A stretch of DNA of 64,000 nucleotides. It comes from Amoebophrya sp. A120. Taxonomy: Eukaryota > Sar > Dinophyceae > Syndiniales > Amoebophryaceae. Location: assembly GCA_905178155.1 (NCBI GenBank), contig CAJINV010000003.1, forward strand, positions 3,777,600-3,841,599, written 5' to 3'. A program made the position numbers and the translations under genes. Positions 57,473 to 64,000 of this stretch are shown piece by piece. Under the pieces are notes generated by a model. The model made no database searches. It had not been told where the DNA came from and worked only from the letters and a program-made list of their open reading frames with translations. The first letter of the stretch is position 1. The number at the start of each line of letters is the position of its first letter.

Positions 57473-59002
57473 ATGTCGACGGCGGGCATCACGTTGAAGG
57501 CCACCCAGGCGGATGGGTTTTACTTTCCGCCGGAGTTCGACCCGCAAAAACACGGCTCGATCGACAAGTTTCGCCGGGCCCAGGGGTTCGAGCACGCGCT
57601 CGGGAAAAACCGAACGAAAAACCTGCACAAGGGTATTCTGCAGATCCGGTTCGAGATCCCCTTCAAAGTGAAATGCTGCAACTGCGGCAACTTCATCGGC
57701 CAGGGTACGCGGTTCGACGCGGACAAGAAGAACGTGGGCCACTACTTCACCACCCCCATCTACGAGTTCCGGATGTACTGCGGGGAGATCGTGGACATCA
57801 GCCAATCTGTGAACGGCAAAACCCACTGCAACCAGGAATGGGTGATCCGGACCGACCCGAAGAACTGCGACTACGAACTCGTGTCCGGGTGCGAGCGACC
57901 CAAGGGACAGAGCGGGTTTCGCAGCGCGCACGAGATGAAGGGCGTGGCGGACGTCGAGAAGGTGACAGAACTCGACCCTCTTTACATGGATTTAGACGCG
58001 CGACGCGAAATGAAGAACGACCCCATGTTCCGCCTAGAGAAGCTCGCGGAGCTGCAACAGCAGAAGTTCGCGAAAGCGCACCCAGAGCTGAACTATCTTC
58101 CAGCCGCGAGGCCGCAGGTGCAGGACGCGGCGTCTGTCACAGGAGGTGCAGGAGCTCCTTCAGTAACCACGATGCCCTCCTCGTCTTCCTCAACGACAAC
58201 AAGGAGAGCGATGAGCAGGCAAGAAGACGAGGACGATTTAGACGAGGCCGGGACCATGTTCGACCCGAATAACCGTGGCGTGGACGATTTAGACGAGGCC
58301 GGGACCATGTTTGACCCGAATAACCGAGGCAGGATGGCGGGAGCCGGCGCGCCACATCCAGATGACGACGAGCACATTCTGCTCACGAACAAAGATCGGC
58401 GCGAGAAGAACGCGCACCTGCAGGAGAGCATGCTGAATTGCCCGGTGGAGGCGATGCGGAACAAGCGGGCAGCTCCGAAGATGACGACCGAGGAGGCGGA
58501 TCAGCTGCGGGCACAGGAAGCGTCGTTGCTGGGTCCGCAGGAGAAGAGGCGGCGGGCAGACGCGCACTTGCAGGACTTGTACAAGTTGCGACACAAGACG
58601 AATCGCAGCGACTTTTCCGTGAACTCGCAGATGCGCAAGATGTTGCGCACGGACAAGAAGAACGACAAGGCCGAGAAGGATCTCATCGCCCAGACGGGCG
58701 GGATCGCGGGACGCAGCAAGATTCTGGCGCTCGCGAACGCGCAGCTGTCCGGCAACGCCTCGCTGATTGGCCAGCTGAAGCAATCGCGAAATGCACCCGA
58801 GCCCGCGTCGGGCTCCGCGCGGCCAAAGGTGTTCAACGAGCGGCTGCAGTTCGAAAAAGACGTCGAGCGAAGGAAGGTCCTGAACAAGGACACGGTTTTG
58901 CCGCGGGCGCAACAGCGGTCCGGGAACTTCGGAAAGATGGAAGATAAATTTGCGCTCTTCAAGGCGTGTCAGTCCCAGATCGGACGCGATCGACGGAAAT
59001 GA
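57473..59002 (+). CDS. YJU2/CCDC130 (CWC16) family splicing factor
   Basis: Single exon, 509 codons. Family members act in the spliceosome around the first catalytic step, stabilising the branch helix. The N-terminus follows the family: YFPPEFDPQKHGSIDKF, GILQIRFEIPFKVKCCNCGN, GTRFDADKKNVGHYFTTPIY, then TDPKNCDYELVSG. The pattern with the GSI/GSL start and TTPIY fits CCDC130/YJU2B better than YJU2. The second cysteine pair is stretched: C-GEIVDISQSVNGKTH-C instead of a CxxC knuckle. The C-terminal half is charged, and a 17-residue unit (DDLDEAGTMFDPNNRGV) is tandemly duplicated. Interesting beside introners that need non-canonical splicing, though a link is speculation. Confidence 0.9.
   Translation: MSTAGITLKATQADGFYFPPEFDPQKHGSIDKFRRAQGFEHALGKNRTKNLHKGILQIRFEIPFKVKCCNCGNFIGQGTRFDADKKNVGHYFTTPIYEFRMYCGEIVDISQSVNGKTHCNQEWVIRTDPKNCDYELVSGCERPKGQSGFRSAHEMKGVADVEKVTELDPLYMDLDARREMKNDPMFRLEKLAELQQQKFAKAHPELNYLPAARPQVQDAASVTGGAGAPSVTTMPSSSSSTTTRRAMSRQEDEDDLDEAGTMFDPNNRGVDDLDEAGTMFDPNNRGRMAGAGAPHPDDDEHILLTNKDRREKNAHLQESMLNCPVEAMRNKRAAPKMTTEEADQLRAQEASLLGPQEKRRRADAHLQDLYKLRHKTNRSDFSVNSQMRKMLRTDKKNDKAEKDLIAQTGGIAGRSKILALANAQLSGNASLIGQLKQSRNAPEPASGSARPKVFNERLQFEKDVERRKVLNKDTVLPRAQQRSGNFGKMEDKFALFKACQSQIGRDRRK
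58232..58330 (+). repeat. 51-bp tandem duplication in coding sequence
   Basis: Units start at 58232 and 58283 and encode DDLDEAGTMFDPNNRG twice. Only about two silent differences are seen, which suggests a recent in-frame duplication. Confidence 0.9.
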
Positions 59003-59491
59003 TATATAGATGTTTTTTTCCAGCACAAGCGACAGTATTTCTTGACCGATTCCTGCCTGCTGCGCCCTGGTGGTGTGCGACAGGAGAGGCGGTGTTACCA
59101 AACTGGTCTTTTTTGTTACCCTGTGTTGACAAGAATAGAAACGAGTTACAACAGACTACCCCGGCGGTTCAGTTATGTACAAAGTGCAGGTCACCAGGAC
59201 TTGTTTCAATTTTGATGCTGTCACAGCGTTTTCTAGACCAAGGGCTGTTCATTGGTTGTTTTTGTCGGTGAAAGGAGCGATCAGTCGTGGCTGGCTGACC
59301 CAACCTGGATCTTCATGATATGCATCGGTAGCGTATCTGGAAGAAGATACGAGGGGAAGAAAAGCGATCACGATTTAATGATGAGCAAAGCTAGATCGAG
59401 GTCTCTTGTTTGTTGCCGAGGTGCTGCAAGTTCCGTGACGAGTGCGTGTGTATCGTGCACATCAGTATTTCATGTTGCTCCTCAATTCCGC
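59003..59491. other. Intergenic
   Basis: About 490 bp between the splicing-factor stop and the 194-bp tandem repeat. No gene recognised. Confidence 0.4.
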
Positions 59492-60040
59492 GATGCATTT
59501 CCTGACCCTCGAGCCTTTTTCGTGCTTGCAGTAGGTCAAGTAGCCATCGCAATACTATTTCGTGAGTTTTTTCTGCAGATTTTCTATGACCAGAGGTTTC
59601 ATCTGATACTTCCACGTCTGCACTGCAGATCTCACTACAACTGTGGAATTTGTTTTTTATGCGCCTCAATTTGAATTTATTTCGCGATGCATTTCCTGAC
59701 CCTCGAGCGGATTGTTTGCTTGCAGTAGGTCAAGTAGCCATCGCAATACTGTTTCGTGAGTTCTTTCTGCAGATTTTCTATGACCAGAGGTTTCATCTGA
59801 TACTTCCGCGTCTGCACTGCAGATCTCACTACAACTGTCGAATTTGTTTTTTATGCGCCTCAATTTGAATTAATTTTGCGATGCATTTCCTGACCCTCGA
59901 GCGTATTGTCTGCTTGCAGTAGGTCAAGTAGCCATCGCAATACTGTTTCGTGAGTTTTTTCTGCAGATCTTCTATGACCAGAAGTTTCATCTCATACTTC
60001 CACGTCTGCACTGTAGATCTCACTACAATTTCGGAATGAA
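59492..60040. repeat. 194-bp tandem repeat, about 2.8 copies
   Basis: Units begin GATGCATTTCCTGACCCTCG at 59492, 59686 and 59880, an exact 194-bp period, and differ by a few substitutions each. The third copy decays near 60035. The open frames within it merely repeat and have no support. Possibly a minisatellite in the 5' region of the Trm82 gene. Confidence 0.95.
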
Positions 60041-60394
60041 CAAGATGAGGAATCAAGAATAAGATCAACAAATGGATCTTTTACACAGAAACGAGCGATC
60101 AAGGCACACTGACAGACAGCATTTTGGATCCAAATTTTACTGCAGCTCCGCCATGAAGCGATCATGAGAGCTCCGGTTTGATGACCTTGGTCTAGTCACT
60201 GCAAAGCGATTTTTTTGTACGTGTCCCAAAGGACAAATTAATTTGCTTCTGTTCTTCAGGAATCGACATCGATTAAGGAAATAGCATTCCTTGTTTTCAA
60301 CTTGGATTTTGGCACGTAGGTGTCTCGCGACAAGACTCTCAAGAATTTATTAGTTCGTTTTTTTCATTGCATCGAGTTACCAGGAAATAAGAGA
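60041..60394. other. 5' region of WDR4-like gene
   Basis: No coding support. A T-rich tract followed by TTACCAG lies just before ATG 60395. This would suit a trans-splicing acceptor for a spliced leader, as expected in dinoflagellates; that is inference. Confidence 0.35.
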
Positions 60395-61807
60395 ATGCCG
60401 GGTGAACGCCGAGCGTTGGCGACTGCGACACCAGAGAAGTCGCATTTTGTTTGCGCGGGTGTGATATCCGAGGATACCTTGTTTTACGCCGTGGAAGAAC
60501 GCCTTTTCTGCTACGACCTGTCCGCCAATTCCTTTCTCAGCGACCTGCCGCAGCCGCATACGCAAGCCGTGCGAGTAGTTTGCGAAAATAGTGTTGGTTC
60601 GGCCCAAAGCCAGGACTTTTCAGCAGACCCCCGGGACGAGGATGCACGGGCAAAGAAGCGACGTATTGAGACCACAGCTGACAGCGGGCGCACCACCAGC
60701 GTCCGGTACGCGACCGCCGGGGATGACAAAACGATTGTCCTTTGGTCGCACGATAGGAAAGAATTAGGCCGTTACCAGCACCAAAAGAAGATCACGTGCG
60801 CGACGTTCGACCCCTCTGGGCGCAAGTTGCTTTTTGCAGACAAGTTCGGTGATGTATACGAGTTGGCAGTGGAGGGAGTACTAGAGCACGGCAAGAAGCT
60901 GGAGGCGAAACTTCTGTTCGGACACCTGGCGATCGTTACGAGCATGTGCTTCCTCGAGAAGAAGCAAGTGCAAAAGACGGGGGTTGGAATTGCGGCCGGC
61001 ACTGCTGCTGCGATTAGTCCAGCGTCCACTGCGACGTCCGCTTCCGGAGCAGGGGATCCTCAGGCGAAGAGCGTGGAGATGTTGCCCAGGAAAGCGTACT
61101 ACTTGGTAACCGGAGACAACCACGAGAAGATTCGCGTGAGCAATTACCCGCAGCACTGGGACATCGAGACGTTCTGTCTGGGGCACACGGGGCACATCAC
61201 GAAACTGTTGGCCATCCCCGCTGTCACGTTGCAGAGCAAGCCGCGGTCGGAGGTGCTTGTCAGTTTGGGTGCGGACGGGAAGCTGTGTCTGTGGGACGTG
61301 GACCAGCCAGAAGGCCGGCAGCTGGTGCACTGCTCGCGCGTTCTCGATGAGCGAGGGCTGCCGGACGCGGTGCCGACCGAAGTTTGTTTCCTCCCGGACG
61401 GATATGTCAAGCCAAAGTTGCTGGTGCACGTCAACTCACAGTTTGTTGCTGCAGCCGCAAGTGGTAGCGCAGAGCCGGCGGAGCAGTCTACGGTGGTCCC
61501 TTCGGAGACAAAATCGACACTGGGTGCGGTCGCGGAGGGGAAGAGGAGTACGGATCTTGCGCTTTCGGGAGACCAGGTTTCCGTGCCGCATGCGTTGCTG
61601 CATCGCAGCAAGGTGCCCGTGGATCACTGCCTACTCGGCTGCCGTTCGGGAAGGGTGTTCTACGTCAATCAGAAGACGGGACATCTATTTGCCTCATCCG
61701 GGACGCAAGTGAAACTACAAGACCTCGGACCCGAGAACTTGGAGATTTGTGCAAAGAAGGAACGGCTTTACAAATACTTCAAAGATGATGAGAACGCGGA
61801 AGACTGA
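60395..61807 (+). CDS. WDR4: WDR4/Trm82-like tRNA m7G methyltransferase subunit
   Basis: 470 codons from ATG 60395 (MPGERRALA); the frame is open upstream to 60320 but without a preferred ATG. Trm82/WDR4 is the WD40 scaffold that activates Trm8/METTL1 for N7-methylation of tRNA guanosine 46. The WD40 blades include YATAGDDKTIVLWS, ADKFGDVYELAV, the family-typical GHLAIVTSMCFL, DNHEKIRVSNYPQ with ETFCLGHTGHI, and VSLGADGKLCLWDV. The order ADKxGDV - GHL - EKIRVS - FCLGH is characteristic of WDR4 rather than a generic WD40 protein. Small Ala/Ser-rich inserts lie between blades. Confidence 0.9.
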   Translation: MPGERRALATATPEKSHFVCAGVISEDTLFYAVEERLFCYDLSANSFLSDLPQPHTQAVRVVCENSVGSAQSQDFSADPRDEDARAKKRRIETTADSGRTTSVRYATAGDDKTIVLWSHDRKELGRYQHQKKITCATFDPSGRKLLFADKFGDVYELAVEGVLEHGKKLEAKLLFGHLAIVTSMCFLEKKQVQKTGVGIAAGTAAAISPASTATSASGAGDPQAKSVEMLPRKAYYLVTGDNHEKIRVSNYPQHWDIETFCLGHTGHITKLLAIPAVTLQSKPRSEVLVSLGADGKLCLWDVDQPEGRQLVHCSRVLDERGLPDAVPTEVCFLPDGYVKPKLLVHVNSQFVAAAASGSAEPAEQSTVVPSETKSTLGAVAEGKRSTDLALSGDQVSVPHALLHRSKVPVDHCLLGCRSGRVFYVNQKTGHLFASSGTQVKLQDLGPENLEICAKKERLYKYFKDDENAED

Positions 61808-61961
61808 GCTGCGTGCTATGATGACCATAGTCGAGGTGGTCGGCGCGTGACACTTTTTCTAGACCTCGCTCGTACAGATGTAAAAATCAGCGAAGAAGGC
61901 TTCTCGTTGTAGTTTTTATTGCCACTGTGTTTTACGAATTGCGATACTCGACGGCACTAAA

Positions 61962-62351
61962 ATGCACGATAAATGCCTTTGTGGCAGTGCAATATCGATC
62001 CTGAGTAGTGTTCTGTGTTTGACGGTGCTATGTGCTTTTTCTACAGTCAGAGGCATTCGTGTGTGTGATCGTGACTCCGCCAGTCTAGCACCTTGGGACT
62101 CTCCTGTTAGACCAAAGCCCGCCGCCGCGCCTAGCGTTCGCAGAACAGAAGGCGCCGCGAGTGCCTCCGTGGGGTGCTTGTGCGGCGCTGCCGCGCTTCG
62201 CTGCCTCCTGCCCAGTGTGGCGGCCGAAGGCGGCAGGAATCTCCGCCCGGATCTCATCGGCCGACCCGGCCAGACGGCGCGCCCGCTACATTGGGGGGCG
62301 ACGACGGTGGGCGGTGGCGCCGCCCTTTCGGCCTCGATGGATCGCTTTTGA
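61962..62351 (+). CDS. Possible signal-peptide exon running into a repeat island
   Basis: The first 45 codons (MHDKCLCGSAISILSSVLCL and on to FSTVRGIRVCD) look like a signal peptide or anchor with AT-balanced codon use. From about 62100 the sequence becomes GC-rich and island-like, so the rest of the open frame is probably not genuine. It may be the 5' exon of a gene interrupted by an insertion, or chance. Confidence 0.3.
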   Translation: MHDKCLCGSAISILSSVLCLTVLCAFSTVRGIRVCDRDSASLAPWDSPVRPKPAAAPSVRRTEGAASASVGCLCGAAALRCLLPSVAAEGGRNLRPDLIGRPGQTARPLHWGATTVGGGAALSASMDRF

Positions 62352-63720
62352 CGCGCGGAAGTTCTGCGCCTGGTTCTCTTCGCGGTTTTCTTCCGGTTCC
62401 TGCCCGGCTCCTGGTTCGCCGGGATTTCCGCAGCCGCAGCGCAGTGCGCGCTCATGCAGAACGCCGAAGCGTTGTCGATTGATTGCGGGACTCGCTCCGT
62501 GGCTTGGCTATTTTGGAACAGGGGCCCAGGCGGGGCTGTGTGTGCTCGCAAAATATGCAAAAGGGGCGGCGGGCGGCGCGACTACTTTTGCTGGCGCGCG
62601 GGGGCGAAGCCCGGGCCCGCGTGTCGTTTTTGGCCCGCCGGCTCCCCGGCCTCGGGCGGCGCGGAGCGGATCTCCGCTACTTTGCCGCCTACGCGGGCAG
62701 CGGAGACAAACAGGGTGGCGAGGGGGCCGCAGACCTCTTGAGGCGCCTCGCCGGTTCGTTGGTTGGGCCCCCAGCAAGCACGCAGGCCCGCGCGCCATCG
62801 GCGCATCATCACCGCCGGGGGGCCGACGCCGGGAAGGGCGGGGCCGACTCGTATCCGGCCTTTTCCCCGGATGGGGGGCGCTCTGCCGCGGATTCCGCGA
62901 AGCTGCGGGGCCGTTCTGGAGGGGGAGGGCCGCCGAAGCGGGGGGATGCGCCCTGTGTGCGATGGAGAAAACTTCGGCGCGGCACGGGGCGGCCGGGCCG
63001 CTGTGAGTTGGGGCCGCGACTGTCGAATGGCCTTTGGCGGGCCGCGCCGGCCCGACTTGGTTCAGCCGCGCGGCCGGGCCGGGGGCTGCACGCCGTGAAG
63101 CGCAGCACGCCGCCGGCCGCTGCCGTGGGTGGTCCGGGTGGCGCGCAGTTTTGCCCGCGGCGAAACTGCGGGCCCCACCGAGACGCCAAGTGCCGCAGTC
63201 GCCCGGCCCGCCGGCAACGAGAACGACGCGGACAATGGGGGAGGCAAAAACAACCCCGGGGCCGAAGTTCCCGCTGCCAACCAGAGGGGGGGCCTGTTGC
63301 TCCGAAAATAAGGAGCCGCCCCCCGCGCTCGCACGCAATTCGCCACGCAGGCGCGCGGCGCCGCCGCCCGCGCCCGCAGTGTGTCGCGCTGGGCTGTTGG
63401 GCCCAGGCCGCCGGCCTTTTGGCTTCGGCGGAGCTAAGGCCCGAACGCAGGCTGGCCCCTTTCGGTGCCCGCGCTGAAGGGGCGCGGCGCGAGCCCATCG
63501 GCGCGTAGAGGGGCGGGCGCGGGCGAGTGCGTGGGGCGCCGCGAATTGTTCAGCTCGCGCGCCGCAGCGGTTGCTCAGGGTACTGGCGCGGGAAAGGTGC
63601 CGGCCGGCCCGGCCGGCGGGAAGTGCGGCTCGGGCGCCGCTCTCTGCGTCGGCGGCTCTTCTATTAATTTGGTCCACGGACGCCTCGTCTCCTCGCAACG
63701 CCGCTCGTGCTTGGAACATG
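62100..63720. mobile_element. GC-rich repeat-like island
   Basis: Very GC-rich with long overlapping open frames on both strands, including a reverse frame of over 400 codons, typical of stop-poor GC-rich DNA. The texture resembles the islands at 10.7-12.2 kb and 47.5-48.5 kb. No reverse transcriptase, transposase or other domain recognised, and no terminal repeats found within the window. Confidence 0.4.
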
Positions 63721-64000
63721 ATCGGAACTCGGAACAGTAATGGAAATGGCCCAGCGCCGATAGCGTTTGTGCGTCGCCAGCGCGCACCGACTTTTTGTGC
63801 ATGTGGTGTTCGTGATTCATGCGTATTTATCGTGCCGACGTCGGCACTTTTTGAAAGCAGTATAATTCAACGCGCCTCGTGTTAATGGCAGCTTTTTTCC
63901 CAGCGGATCCCCAAGCCTCAGCATTGCAAACGAGAGTGCGCTGGTTCGAGAGCTCCAAAAAGCCTGCTTCGGTTCGAAGGCCCTGCGTGGGTACGCGTGT
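63721..64000. other. Window end with short palindrome
   Basis: Contains a perfect 16-bp palindrome GTGCCGACGTCGGCAC at 63832-63847, close to the end of the GC-rich island. No gene supported before the window ends. Confidence 0.5.

Noticed and set aside
59492-60040. CRISPR-like array
   Set aside because: The units are 194-bp contiguous tandem copies without distinct spacers, and the genome is eukaryotic.
62508-63719. Reverse-strand open frame of about 400 codons
   Set aside because: It lies in very GC-rich DNA where stops are rare in all frames, overlaps equally long forward frames, and shows no domain or sensible composition.
1-64000. tRNA, rRNA, snRNA genes or a full dinoflagellate spliced-leader gene
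   Set aside because: I saw no cloverleaf, rRNA-like or spliced-leader sequence by eye; a covariance-model scan would be needed to exclude short RNA genes.

Overview
This window looks like nuclear DNA of a gene-dense dinoflagellate-type protist, most plausibly a syndinian such as Amoebophrya; no database search was possible. The reasons are these. Every gene I can support lies on the + strand across about 62 kb. Genes are intron-poor, with conventional introns of about 100-240 nt and AG|GTAxx donors. Many flagellar genes are present. Most tellingly, several introns are short inverted-repeat mobile elements (introners) with target-site duplications and non-GT-AG borders. All exon joins below were made by hand from reading-frame and splice-phase continuity.

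Layout. 0.4-3.6 kb: an SLC9B/NHA-type cation/proton antiporter whose ion-binding motif is encoded by a micro-exon between two introners. 4.1-10.2 kb: a sperm-tail PG-rich repeat (STPGR) axonemal protein with three introners and a 1.24-kb insertion flanked by a 57-bp direct repeat. 10.6-12.3 kb: a GC-rich island with a dead non-LTR reverse transcriptase. 12.7-16.4 kb: a divergent kinesin-like motor. 17.4-24.2 kb: a 2,249-residue single-exon type I membrane protein with PAN/apple-like cysteine modules. 24.7-28.5 and 35.3-36.1 kb: three members of an unrecognised small multi-pass membrane family. 29.2-34.4 kb: an unrecognised protein of about 1,640 residues. 36.5-43.2 kb: AP-5 complex zeta subunit. 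43.6-44.5 kb: IFT22. 44.9-46.3 kb: alkaline ceramidase. 46.9-49.0 kb: a small secreted protein whose intron holds a 1.27-kb terminal-inverted-repeat (TIR) element. 50.1-50.6 kb: a small unknown. 51.8-54.0 kb: an unknown membrane protein with a third introner type. 54.7-56.5 kb: CFAP96-like ciliary protein. 57.5-59.0 kb: a YJU2/CCDC130 splicing factor. 59.5-60.0 kb: a 194-bp tandem repeat. 60.4-61.8 kb: WDR4/Trm82. From 62.1 kb to near the end: another GC-rich island.

Together the genes serve the flagellum (STPGR protein, kinesin, IFT22, CFAP96), membranes and trafficking (antiporter, AP-5 zeta, ceramidase, multi-pass family, giant receptor-like protein) and RNA processing (YJU2-like factor, Trm82). 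The most interesting system is the introner family. Six copies with three kinds of terminal repeats share one internal nonamer. One end-type is inserted in both orientations. Removing each copy restores the host reading frame exactly.
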